Assembly (NCBI RefSeq): GCF_003234965.1
Contig: NZ_QKVK01000002.1
Span: forward strand, 1-64,000
Origin: Aestuariivirga litoralis
GTDB taxonomy: Bacteria > Pseudomonadota > Alphaproteobacteria > Rhizobiales > Aestuariivirgaceae
Length of the DNA: 64,000 nt
Direction: 5' to 3'
In this document: positions 26,771 through 35,063 of the stretch, in pieces
How positions within the stretch are numbered: position 1 is the first letter of the stretch
How the letters are laid out: each line of letters begins with the position of its first letter
Translations under genes and position numbers: made by a program
The notes under the pieces: generated by a model
Databases searched by the model: none
The model's input: the letters and a program-made list of their open reading frames with translations, nothing else
Told to the model about the DNA's origin: nothing

Positions 26771-26874
26771 CGGGTCACTCCGGAGGGAAATTCTTGAAGG
26801 ATCACAATAGCCCCGGGCGCGTTGGGGCTTTCGCCAGCGGGCGACCTCCCCATGCCGGAAAGCGACGGTTGAGG

Positions 26875-26910
26875 CAAGGGGAAAGCCCGGTTAAGACGTC
26901 CTTCCCCTTG
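26875..26910. promoter_or_regulatory. inverted repeat in divergent promoter region
   Basis: Nine-base arms caaggggaa and ttccccttg are separated by 18 bases. They lie between the divergent corrinoid-protein and aminotransferase genes, 21 bases before the latter. Candidate operator or leader hairpin; no known regulator motif recognised. Confidence 0.45.
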
Positions 26911-26930
26911 TTCGAACCCGGATTTTTCCC

Positions 26931-28175
26931 ATGAGTGCCGCCCTCGACATCGCCGCCATCCGCGCCCAGTTCCCTGCCCTCGGCCTCAAGGACCAAGGCC
27001 GTGACCGCATCTACTTCGACAACCCCGCCGGCACCCAGGTGCCGCAGCGGGTGATCGACCGGACGGTGGACTGCCTCGCCAACCGCAATGCCAATCTCGG
27101 CGGGTATTTCACGACGACGGTGGAGGCCGGCGAACTGGTCGATCTTGCTCACCAGGCCTGTGCGGATTTCTACAATGCGCGGAGCATGAACGAGATCGTG
27201 TTCGGCCAGAACATGACCAGCCTCACGCTGCACATGTCGCGCTGCCTCGGCAAGCAGTTGAAGCGCGGCGACGAGATCGTGCTCTCGCGCATGGACCATG
27301 ATGCCAATGTCGCCCCCTGGCTGCTTCTGGCGGATGACCTGGGGCTGGTGGTGCGCTGGATCGACTTCGACACCGAGACCTACGAGTTCCCCAAGGATGC
27401 CCTCACCAGGGTGCTGAGCGACAAGACGAAGCTCCTCGCCATGGGCATGGCGTCGAACTGCACCGGCACGGTGAACGACACCAGGCGCTTCGCAGCGGAG
27501 GCAAGGAAGGCCGGTGCCATCGTCTATCTCGATGCCGTGCAGTTCGCGCCGCATTACGCCATCGACGTGCAGGACCTCGGCGCCGATTTCGTCGTCTCCT
27601 CCGCCTACAAGTGGTTCGGCCCGCACCAGGGGATTCTCTGGGGACGGGAAGATCTGCTGAAGCAGACCTTCGGCTACAAGGTGCGCCCCGCCGGCGAAGA
27701 CCTGCCGCACAAGTTCGAGACCGGAACGCTGAGCCATGAAGGCATGGCCGGCACGCTGGGCGCCATCGAGTATCTCGAGCAGTTCGGCACGGGCGAGACG
27801 CGGGCCAAGCGCATCGCCTCCGCCTGGAACACTCTTGCCGACTACGAGCACAAGATCACACGAAAGCTCATTGAGGGACTGAAGACGTTCAAGGGCCTCA
27901 CCATCCGTGGCATCACCTCCGCCAATGCCATGCATCGCCGCGTGCCCACCGTGTCCTTCACGCTCGACGGCCACCACCCGGAAGCCATGGCCAAGGCCTT
28001 CGCGAAGGACAATATCTTCGTCTGGTCCGGCCACAACTACGCGATCGAGCCCGTGGGCCGCATGGGCCTCATGGACAAGGGCGGCGTGCTGCGCGTCGGG
28101 CTTGCGCATTACAACACCGAAGCAGAGGTCGATGCCCTCCTCTCCTCCCTCACCCGCCAGATCAGGAGCGCTTGA
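26931..28175 (+). CDS. class V aminotransferase, cysteine desulfurase-like (VC1184 type), lacking catalytic Cys
   Basis: A 414-residue fold-type I PLP enzyme. The PLP lysine is K227 in SSAYKWFGPH, and the cofactor-binding DAVQFAPH stretch is present. In SufS/CsdA desulfurases a GHHCA-type loop carries the catalytic cysteine. Here the corresponding loop is WSGHNYAIEP (about 365-374) with no Cys. It is therefore unlikely to be a desulfurase. It may be a lyase, an epimerase or an aminotransferase on an unknown substrate. Cotranscribed with the sugar dehydrogenase 3 bases downstream. Confidence 0.88.
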   Translation: MSAALDIAAIRAQFPALGLKDQGRDRIYFDNPAGTQVPQRVIDRTVDCLANRNANLGGYFTTTVEAGELVDLAHQACADFYNARSMNEIVFGQNMTSLTLHMSRCLGKQLKRGDEIVLSRMDHDANVAPWLLLADDLGLVVRWIDFDTETYEFPKDALTRVLSDKTKLLAMGMASNCTGTVNDTRRFAAEARKAGAIVYLDAVQFAPHYAIDVQDLGADFVVSSAYKWFGPHQGILWGREDLLKQTFGYKVRPAGEDLPHKFETGTLSHEGMAGTLGAIEYLEQFGTGETRAKRIASAWNTLADYEHKITRKLIEGLKTFKGLTIRGITSANAMHRRVPTVSFTLDGHHPEAMAKAFAKDNIFVWSGHNYAIEPVGRMGLMDKGGVLRVGLAHYNTEAEVDALLSSLTRQIRSA

Positions 28176-28178
28176 ACC

Positions 28179-29108
28179 ATGGCCTTCAAACTCGCCATCA
28201 TCGGACTGGGCAAGATCGCGCAGGACCAGCATCTGCCCGTCGTCGCCAAGAACAGGGATTTCGAACTCGCCGCCGTCGTCTCCTCGCGCGGCGGCCATGG
28301 CGATGTTCCCTCCTTCAAGACCGCAGGAGAGCTGTTCCGCAGCGGAATCAAGCTCGATGCCGTGGCGCTCTGCATGCCGCCCGAACCGCGCTTCGCCATC
28401 GCGCGCGATGCGCTGGATGCCGGCCTCCACGTGCTGATGGAAAAGCCGCCAACGCCCACCGTGGGCGAGCTCGACGCCATCACCGCGCATGCAGAGGCCA
28501 GGAAGCGCATCCTCTTCACCACCTGGCACTCGCAGTACAACAAGGCCGTGGACGAGGCGCAACGCCTGCTGAAGGACAAGCGCGTGACGCGGCTTCACGT
28601 CAGCTGGAAGGAAGACGTGCGCCACTGGCACCCCGGCCAGGACTGGATCTGGGAACCCGGCGGCTTCGGCGTCTTCGATCCCGGCATCAACGCCTTCTCC
28701 ATCGTCACCAAGATCCTGCCGCAGCCGGTCTTCGTGAAGTCCGCGATGCTGGAGACGCCGCGCAACAAGGCAACGCCGATTGCCGCGCAGATCACCTTCA
28801 AGCCGTCATGGGATGGCGCGGCCGAACTCACTGCCGATCTCGACTGGCGCCAGACCGGCGAGCAGAGCTGGAACATCGACGTCGAGACGGCGGACGGGCT
28901 GCAGCTGGCGCTGCGCCGCGGCGGCACCGAGCTCTACATCGGCGGCAAGCTGACCGTGCAGGCCCCGCCGGAGGAATACGAGGACATCTACGTCCACTTC
29001 GCTGAGCTTCTGCGCGAGGGTCGCAGCCATGTCGACGGCGCGCCGCTGCAGCTCGTCTCCGACTGCTTCATGCTGGGCCGTCGAACCGATACGGAACCCT
29101 TCCTCTGA
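28179..29108 (+). CDS. D-galactose / L-arabinose 1-dehydrogenase (Gfo/Idh/MocA family)
   Basis: A 309-residue NAD(P)-dependent dehydrogenase that oxidises the sugar C1 to the lactone, the first step of non-phosphorylative pentose or hexose pathways. Visible features are the GLGKIAQDQHLPVV Rossmann start, the EKPP motif, a WKEDVRHWHPGQDWIWEPGG stretch and GVFDPGINAFSIVTKILP. These correspond closely to Azospirillum L-arabinose 1-dehydrogenase, as I recall that sequence. No lactonase or dehydratase is nearby. Its last 41 bases overlap the end of the convergent gene at 29068. Confidence 0.85.
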   Translation: MAFKLAIIGLGKIAQDQHLPVVAKNRDFELAAVVSSRGGHGDVPSFKTAGELFRSGIKLDAVALCMPPEPRFAIARDALDAGLHVLMEKPPTPTVGELDAITAHAEARKRILFTTWHSQYNKAVDEAQRLLKDKRVTRLHVSWKEDVRHWHPGQDWIWEPGGFGVFDPGINAFSIVTKILPQPVFVKSAMLETPRNKATPIAAQITFKPSWDGAAELTADLDWRQTGEQSWNIDVETADGLQLALRRGGTELYIGGKLTVQAPPEEYEDIYVHFAELLREGRSHVDGAPLQLVSDCFMLGRRTDTEPFL

Positions 29109-30558
29109 GGCGCTGGAGGGTCTCGGCAGGCGTTCCGCCGGCATCGACCTTCGGCCAGTCCAACTGGCCGAGGTCATAGCTGAGCTGGGCCTCGACCACG
29201 GACGGCGTGGCGTCAGACGCATCAGCGCTGCGGGCAGCAACACGCCTGGCGAGCGTCTCAGGCGGCGCATCAAGCCACACGCCCGCGAAATGCGCGCGGC
29301 TGCGGCGAGCCGCCTGCTCCGCGGCCGCGCGTTCCTCAGGCCGCGCGAAGACGGCATCGAGCACCACCGAGTGCCCTGCCGCCAGTGCCTTCTCCGCCCG
29401 CGCGAGGCAGGCGGCATAGGTCTCGAAGGAGGCCTGCCGCGAATAGCTCTCCGCCGGTAGCCGCTCGCTCTCGGCCACACCCGCAAGCACCTTGCGCTCG
29501 ACGTCGCTCCGCACATGGATGGCCCCCGGCGCCGCACCGAGAAGCGGTGCGAGTGCCGCTCCGGCCGTCGACTTGCCCGTTCCCGACAATCCACCGATGC
29601 ACAGCAGCTTCGGCGGCGAGACCTTGAGGTAGCCGACCGAGTCCCGGAACCAGTCCAACGCCTGGCTGCGCTCCTTCATCGAATTCTTGAGCGCCAGCTC
29701 ATGTGCCAGATCCGCCGTCACCAGCGCCCGCACGCCAGCACGAGTCGAGAGGAACAGCGGCAGCAGCGAAAGCCCGGAGAGATCCTCCTCCTTCCGGCGC
29801 AGATGGAGATAGCGGTTGAGCACCATGTTCGCCGCCTCCCTCTCTCCGCTGCTCCACAGGTCCATCAGCAGGAAGGCGAGGTCATAGAGCACATCGATGG
29901 TGGCGATCCTCTCGCTGAACTCGATCGCATCGAACAGCCGCGGCTGGCCCTTCTCGAGGAAGATGTTGCCGCAATGAACATCGCCGTGGCACCGCCGCAC
30001 CAGCCCGCGCTCGCTGCGGTCCGACAGCAGCTGCCTGTCGCAGCGCAGCGCCGCTTCGTAGAGAGCATGGAACTCCAGCGTATCGGCCGGCGGGAAGATG
30101 TCGGGCGAAGCGATGAAGGCCTGGGACAGCTGTGCGCCCAGCCCCGTCATGATGTCAGAACCCCTGATGTCGCGCCGCGGCGCCTGCGCATGGGAGGCCG
30201 CTACCATCGCCGCGAGCTTGCCTGCAAGGGCCCCATCCACTCCACCATGCGCCGCCGCCCAGGCCAGGAGCGCCGTCGGCGGGAAGCGCCGCATCACCAG
30301 TACCGGTTCGCCCAGAACCTCCTCAACGCCCAGGTAGAGATCGGGCGTGAAGAGCAGGTTGATCTCCAGCTCGGCGGCCAGCACCGACCGCCGCTTCTCC
30401 ACGCTGGAGAAATCGAGATAAGGCAGCAGCACGTCCTTCTTGATCTTGAACGCGCGGTCACCGGCGAGAAACACATGCGCCGCATGGGTCTCCACATGCT
30501 CCACCGGCTGGCCGGGAAAGCCCCAGGTCTCGCCCTTGAGGAAGGCAGAAGCAAACAT
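29068..30558 (-). CDS. fusion of aminoglycoside-phosphotransferase-like and AAA kinase domains
   Basis: A 496-residue two-domain protein. The N-terminal half is an APH/choline-kinase fold with RRCHGDVHCGNIFL (catalytic loop) and LFDAIEFSERIATIDVLYDL. The C-terminal part is a P-loop kinase with Walker A CIGGLSGTGKST and a GHSVVLDAVFARPEER segment, similar to zeta-toxin/gluconate-kinase-like proteins. The fusion is widespread in proteobacteria without a proven substrate. The two catalytic centres suggest sequential phosphorylation of a small molecule. Its 3' end overlaps the sugar dehydrogenase by 41 bases. Confidence 0.85.
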   Translation of the reverse strand: MFASAFLKGETWGFPGQPVEHVETHAAHVFLAGDRAFKIKKDVLLPYLDFSSVEKRRSVLAAELEINLLFTPDLYLGVEEVLGEPVLVMRRFPPTALLAWAAAHGGVDGALAGKLAAMVAASHAQAPRRDIRGSDIMTGLGAQLSQAFIASPDIFPPADTLEFHALYEAALRCDRQLLSDRSERGLVRRCHGDVHCGNIFLEKGQPRLFDAIEFSERIATIDVLYDLAFLLMDLWSSGEREAANMVLNRYLHLRRKEEDLSGLSLLPLFLSTRAGVRALVTADLAHELALKNSMKERSQALDWFRDSVGYLKVSPPKLLCIGGLSGTGKSTAGAALAPLLGAAPGAIHVRSDVERKVLAGVAESERLPAESYSRQASFETYAACLARAEKALAAGHSVVLDAVFARPEERAAAEQAARRSRAHFAGVWLDAPPETLARRVAARSADASDATPSVVEAQLSYDLGQLDWPKVDAGGTPAETLQRLRGRVPYRFDGPA

Positions 30559-30602
30559 GGGCCGAAACTATTGGGCCGCGGCCACCCGCGCCTTGACCCG
30601 CG

Positions 30603-31382
30603 TCAATCCTCGGGCTCGAGAAGTTGCCGCATCACCTCTTCGTGGCGGTTCAGGAAGTTGCGGGTGATGGCGAAATGCTCGGTCTCCCCGTAGGCGACGC
30701 GCTCCAGCCCCCTGGCGCCCAGCTGATAGATCCAGGCATCCGGGTAGGCCATCAGGATCGGCGAATGGGTGGCGATGACGAACTGGCTCTCCGCCGCGAT
30801 GAGCTCATGCATCCGCACCAGCATGGACATCTGCCGCGTGGGCGAGAGTGCGGCTTCTGGTTCGTCGAAGATGTAAAGGCCTTTGCCGCGCAGGCGATTC
30901 TCAAGCAGGGCGAGGAATGACTCGCCGTGCGATTGCTCGTGTAGCGATAGGCCGCCATAGGGACCAAGGCCGCCGTCAAGCTGCTCGACATAAGTTGCAA
31001 CGTTGAAATAGCTCTCCGCCCGCAGGAAGAACCCATCCCGTGCGCGGCGCGTGCTTCTGATCAGCCTCAGGCTCTGATGCAGCCGCGAATGCGAGTCGAA
31101 CGTGCCAAACCGAAAGTTCCTGGACCCACCTTCCGCATTGAACCCTCATCCCACGGCGAGCGCCTCGATCAGGGTCGACTTGCCGGAGCCATTCTCGCCG
31201 ACGATGAAGGTCACCTTGGGGTGGAAATCGATCTTGCTCAGGTTTGCGATGGCGGGGAGCCCATAGGGATAGGCATCGCGGTCGGCAACGCGGTCCCACA
31301 GCAGCTCGGCAGACAGCAGATAATGCCGCGCCTCGAATGCCTTCATCGCGGAGAGAGTGCCGCGCACTCCCTCCGCATGCAA
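30603..31382 (-). pseudogene. AAA family ATPase (COG3910-like) interrupted by one in-frame TGA
   Basis: Read as one frame, this is a typical 259-codon ATPase: FIVGENGSGKSTLIEALAVG (Walker A), then the TGA at 31148-31146, then GFNAEGGSRNFRF, a GGLSLHEQSHGESFL signature, GLYIFDEPEAALSPTRQ (Walker B) and VIATHSPILMAYP. I checked the whole span and found no other stop and no frameshift. The stop falls where relatives typically carry a bulky residue before GFN, so a TGG-to-TGA change is the simplest cause. Alternatives are a sequencing error, readthrough, or expression of a short C-terminal piece. Confidence 0.75.
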
Positions 31383-31390
31383 GGTGATTT

Positions 31391-32407
31391 TCAGTGGCCG
31401 CGGCGGCGCTCGCGGCGGGCGGCTCCGGCGGCGGCCGCGTCATGGCCCTTGGCGAGTTCGGAGACCGGGCCGAGCTTCGCCTCGATCAGTTCCAGCGACG
31501 GGCGATCACCCTTGCTGTAGCTTTCGAGCGACTTCCGCATCGAGGCGAGATGCTCGGGGCTCGTGCCGCAGCAGCCGCCGATGATCTTCGCCCCGGCATC
31601 GAGCGCGATGCGGGCATAATCCGCCATCAGTTCCGGTGTGCCGGTGTAGTGGATGTGGCCGTCGACATATTGCGGGATGCCGCAATTGCCCTTGGCGACC
31701 ACCGCCGCATCGGGCCGCGCCTCGGAGATTCCGAGCACGGTGGCGACGAGTTCGGAAGCTCCCACGCCGCAATTGGCGCCGATGGCGACGGGCTGCGTCG
31801 GCAGCGCCGCGGTAATGGCGCCGAAGGCCTTTGGCGTGATGCCCATCATGGTGCGGCCGTTGGTGTCGAAGCTCATGGTGGTGACGATGGGCAGGCCCGC
31901 CTGCGAGGCGCCCTCGACGGCGGCCCGGAGTTCCTCCTCCGACGACATGGTCTCGATCCACAGCACGTCCACGCCGCCCTCCTTCAGGGCGAGGGCCTGC
32001 TCGGCGAAGGCCTTGACCGCCTCATCATGCGACATGGCACCGACCGGCTCCATGATCTCGCCCGTCGGGCCGATGGAACCTCCGACATAGACCGGCCGGC
32101 CGGCGGCATCAGCCTCGGCGCGGGCGTTCCTGGCGGCCGCAATGTTGATCTCCCGCACCTGGTCTTGCGCATTGTGAAGCTTCAGGCGGTGGCGGTTGCC
32201 GCCGAAGGAGTTGGTGAGCACGATGTCGGCGCCTGCCTCGATGAACTGGCGGTGCAGCGTCCGCACCCGCTCCGGATGCTCGAAATTCCACATTTCCGGG
32301 GCATCGCCCGAGACGAGGCCCATCTGGAAGTAATTGGTTCCGGTGGCTCCATCGGCCAGCAGCCAGGGACGCGTGGCGAGTGCTTCGGTGAAGGACGGGC
32401 GGATCAT
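31391..32407 (-). CDS. bmt: betaine/homocysteine S-methyltransferase-like enzyme
   Basis: A 338-residue S-methyl_trans protein that makes methionine from homocysteine with a betaine-type donor. The zinc ligands are complete: IGANCGVGASE and IIGGCCGTSPEH. Other blocks are LADGATGTNYFQMGL, NSFGGNRHRLKLH and VGGSIGPTGEIMEPVG. The tail ends in an Arg-rich stretch. GGAGG precedes the ATG. A perfect palindromic operator lies 18-43 bases upstream, which fits control by a methionine-cycle repressor. Confidence 0.9.
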   Translation of the reverse strand: MIRPSFTEALATRPWLLADGATGTNYFQMGLVSGDAPEMWNFEHPERVRTLHRQFIEAGADIVLTNSFGGNRHRLKLHNAQDQVREINIAAARNARAEADAAGRPVYVGGSIGPTGEIMEPVGAMSHDEAVKAFAEQALALKEGGVDVLWIETMSSEEELRAAVEGASQAGLPIVTTMSFDTNGRTMMGITPKAFGAITAALPTQPVAIGANCGVGASELVATVLGISEARPDAAVVAKGNCGIPQYVDGHIHYTGTPELMADYARIALDAGAKIIGGCCGTSPEHLASMRKSLESYSKGDRPSLELIEAKLGPVSELAKGHDAAAAGAARRERRRGH

Positions 32408-32424
32408 GATGGCCTCCGGGACAG

Positions 32425-32450
32425 ACGATATAAAGACTTCTTTATATCGT
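32425..32450. promoter_or_regulatory. perfect palindromic operator upstream of bmt (SahR-like candidate)
   Basis: Arms acgatataaaga and tctttatatcgt (12 bases, perfect) are separated by ct. The AT-rich site stands out in a GC-rich window and lies between the metallo-hydrolase gene and bmt. ArsR-type regulators of the SAH/methionine cycle use ATATAAAGA-type palindromes in proteobacteria, which makes one the leading candidate. Confidence 0.75.
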
Positions 32451-33271
32451 TATCCGCCAGCTTGCCAAGACTTAAACGCGTCTTCCGACAGGAGAAGGCT
32501 CATCCGGTCATTCACCGGCCATTGGGCGGGGCGCCCGCCGGAAGCCTTCAGGCGGCGCAGGCTGTCGCCCAGGTCCGCCACGTCCTGCCGGGAGAGCCGT
32601 GGGGCCCGATGCAGGCGCCGGGCGTCCGGCTTGCCATGGGCCGAGAGGATGACCGTGTTGTCAGGGAGTTGCGGCAGCAGCGCCTCGGCCGTGTCGAGAT
32701 AGGATTTCAGGTCCGAATTGGCGATCTGGGCATAGAGCTTGCCCGGGTAGACGAAGTCGGCCGCGAAGAGCAGCCCGTTGGCGCGGTCATGCAGCGACAC
32801 GGAGTCGGGCGAGTGGCCCGGCGTGTGCAGGACTTCCAGCTTGCGGCCGCCGAGGTCGATCTCCGATCCGATGGCGAGCCATTGCGCCGGCTTCACCGGG
32901 GTCCAGGTCATGCCCTCCCAGTAACCGACATAGAGATCGTCCGTCGGCATCAGCCAGCCGTCCCGCATGCAGGCGCGCAGCACGGGAAGGTCAGGGAGCG
33001 CGATGTTGCCGAAGCCCGCGAGCCCGCCGGTATGATCGAAGTGCATGTGCGACGGCAGCGCCGTCACCGGCAGCGTGGTGAGCTTGCGCACCACCTTGGA
33101 GATGTCGCGCACGCCGGGGCCCGTATCGAACATCAGCGCGCGGCGCGCGCCGAGGATCAGGTAGTTCCAGTTGATCTGGTGAAAGCGCGGCTCGCCGATG
33201 GCGATGACGCCGGGCGCCACCTCCTCGATGGCGAACCAGTCATCGAGCCATGTGACGCCCTCGCACAGCAT
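32450..33271 (-). CDS. metallo-beta-lactamase fold hydrolase
   Basis: A 273-residue MBL-fold protein. Metal motifs are SHMHFDHTGG, a later HTPGHSPDS, FAADFVYPG and a C-terminal SAHGKPD. The ATG at 33271 is fused to the soeC stop (TGATG), making it the fourth gene of the soe operon. MBL proteins in sulfur operons can be persulfide dioxygenases or thioesterases; this one's substrate is unknown. Its stop codon overlaps the last base of the bmt operator. Confidence 0.85.
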   Translation of the reverse strand: MLCEGVTWLDDWFAIEEVAPGVIAIGEPRFHQINWNYLILGARRALMFDTGPGVRDISKVVRKLTTLPVTALPSHMHFDHTGGLAGFGNIALPDLPVLRACMRDGWLMPTDDLYVGYWEGMTWTPVKPAQWLAIGSEIDLGGRKLEVLHTPGHSPDSVSLHDRANGLLFAADFVYPGKLYAQIANSDLKSYLDTAEALLPQLPDNTVILSAHGKPDARRLHRAPRLSRQDVADLGDSLRRLKASGGRPAQWPVNDRMSLLLSEDAFKSWQAGG

Positions 33272-34200
33272 CAGGCGGCCTTGGCGCCGTAGAACAGAGT
33301 CACCACGTGCTGGGCCTCCGCGAAGAACAGCCAGCGCTGCACGACGGAGGCGAACAGCGCCAGCGCCATGGACAAGAGAGCCGCATGGGGCACCGCCAGC
33401 GCAGCCAGCATCAGCAGGATCGCAAGGACGAGCGCTGCGATCACCAGCCGGCGCAGCTTGGCGGCGTGCTTGCGGGCCACCGCATAGCCCATCTCCTTCT
33501 GCACGTAGTTGGGCGCCGAATGCGGCAGTTCCCATTGCCCCACCTGGCCCAGGCGGCCGAGGCCCGTGGCGTCGCCCATGGTGAGATCGCGCGGGGCCGC
33601 ATCGATGCTCCGCCAGTAGCCGAGCTTCACGATCAGCGCGACCAGGAGCCAGGCGGAGGAGAACCAGACGAGGAAGGCCGGGAAATTGCCAAACACGGAG
33701 GTGACGGCGGCGAGGATCGTCGCACCGGTCGCCAGCGCGAAGGTGAGATAGACCCAGATGGTCCAGGGATTGTGCCAGGCGCGGATGGTCTTCAGCGTCG
33801 CATAGATCTTGCCCGTCGACATCACGGTGAGGAGCGCCAGCACGCCGGTGACCACGGCCAGTGGCTTGATGAGGTCAGGAGCCGGATAGAGACCGGACCA
33901 CACCACGCCGAACAGCAGGGCGGGCACATAGGTCACCACGGCCAGCACGCCCTCGCGCGACAGCCAGGACGAGCGCCACTGCGACAGGGCGCGCCAGGCG
34001 CGCTCCGGATGGCCGAGATGGAAGGTCGAGGACAGCAGCCCGATGGTGATGAGGCCCAGCGCGATAACCATCGAGGTGAGGCCGAAGACCAGCGACGAGG
34101 CCTCGCCATGGCTGATGCCGACAAGGCAGAGCAGCGCCAGCAACCCATAACCGGCGCCGGAGGCCGTCGTGAACAGGATGACGGAATAGGCGGGATGCAT
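33271..34200 (-). CDS. soeC: sulfite dehydrogenase membrane anchor, DmsC-like
   Basis: A 309-residue inner-membrane quinone-interacting subunit of the DmsC/NrfD type, with about eight hydrophobic segments (GLTSMVIALGLITIGLLSS, VLAVVTYVPALLFGVVWSG and others). The FHLGHPERAWRALSQWRSSW motif is typical of DmsC anchors. Encoded after soeA and soeB and fused to the MBL gene. It passes electrons from the Fe-S subunit to the quinone pool. Confidence 0.85.
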   Translation of the reverse strand: MHPAYSVILFTTASGAGYGLLALLCLVGISHGEASSLVFGLTSMVIALGLITIGLLSSTFHLGHPERAWRALSQWRSSWLSREGVLAVVTYVPALLFGVVWSGLYPAPDLIKPLAVVTGVLALLTVMSTGKIYATLKTIRAWHNPWTIWVYLTFALATGATILAAVTSVFGNFPAFLVWFSSAWLLVALIVKLGYWRSIDAAPRDLTMGDATGLGRLGQVGQWELPHSAPNYVQKEMGYAVARKHAAKLRRLVIAALVLAILLMLAALAVPHAALLSMALALFASVVQRWLFFAEAQHVVTLFYGAKAA

Positions 34201-34265
34201 AAGTTATTTCCTATCCATCACAAGAGTATCCGTCATCCCGGCATGAGGGTGCAGGGTGCTCATCA

Positions 34266-35063
34266 TCAGCCCTCCAACCTTCCGGAATGATCGATCTCGT
34301 TAGCGCGCGCCACGGCCTTCTTCGGCGACAGCACCTTGTCGGCCCATTGGAACAAGCGATCGAATGCAGAGCCGTCGGGCTTGGGCAGGGCTTCGGCCCG
34401 CGAGGTTGTGGCATCGCGCCTTGCACGCGGGGGCAGATACTTGTTGACGGGCTTGTAGCCCATCTCCGGCAAGAGGTCATAGCCGCCGCGCTCGGCCACC
34501 AGCTGCGAGACCTTCGAGTCCGGATCACCCAGATCGCCGAAATGGCGCGCACTCGTCGGGCAGGCCTTCACGCAGGCGGGGAGGCGATCTTCCTCTTCGA
34601 GGTTGTCGTTGTAGATGCGGTCGACGCAGAGCGTGCACTTCTTCATGACACCATGCGACTGGTCATATTCGCGCGCACCATAGGGGCAGGCCCAGGAGCA
34701 GAGCTTGCAGCCGATGCAGGTCTCCGGGTTCACCAGCACGATGCCATCCTCGGCGCGCTTGTAGCTCGCACCCGTCGGGCAGACGGTGACGCAGGCCGGC
34801 TCCTCGCAGTGCAGGCACGAGCGCGGGAAGTGGACGATGCGCGACTGCTCCTGCCCCTGCTCCTTCACCTCGTAGCCATGCACGCGGTTGAGCCACACGC
34901 CCGAAGGATCGGACCCATAGGCATTGAAGTCGGTGAGCGGGGCTGAATAGCCTTGCGTGTTCCACTCCTTGCAGGAGGTGGCGCAGGCCTGGCAGCCGAC
35001 ACAGGTATCGAGGTCGATGACGAGGCCGAGCTTTTTGGCGGAGGGCGGCGGAAGGGAGGTCAT
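34266..35063 (-). CDS. soeB: sulfite dehydrogenase iron-sulfur subunit
   Basis: A 265-residue ferredoxin-like subunit with four 4Fe-4S cysteine groups: CVGCQACATSCKEWN, CLHCEEPACVTVCPTG, CIGCKLCSWACPYG, and CTLCVDRI with CVKACPTSARHFGD. No signal peptide, which fits the cytoplasm-facing SoeABC complex. It overlaps soeA by ATGA. A DmsB homologue would look similar; the assignment rests on SoeA. Confidence 0.87.
   Translation of the reverse strand: MTSLPPPSAKKLGLVIDLDTCVGCQACATSCKEWNTQGYSAPLTDFNAYGSDPSGVWLNRVHGYEVKEQGQEQSRIVHFPRSCLHCEEPACVTVCPTGASYKRAEDGIVLVNPETCIGCKLCSWACPYGAREYDQSHGVMKKCTLCVDRIYNDNLEEEDRLPACVKACPTSARHFGDLGDPDSKVSQLVAERGGYDLLPEMGYKPVNKYLPPRARRDATTSRAEALPKPDGSAFDRLFQWADKVLSPKKAVARANEIDHSGRLEG

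Noticed and set aside
26771-26930. SAM-II or cobalamin riboswitch in front of the corrinoid protein gene
   Set aside because: I looked for the conserved SAM-II core and a B12 box and saw neither, only GC-rich hairpins and an inverted repeat.
31146-31148. Selenocysteine codon in the ATPase gene
   Set aside because: The position follows Walker A and is not a redox site in this family. No selenoprotein context was apparent, so a nonsense change is more likely.
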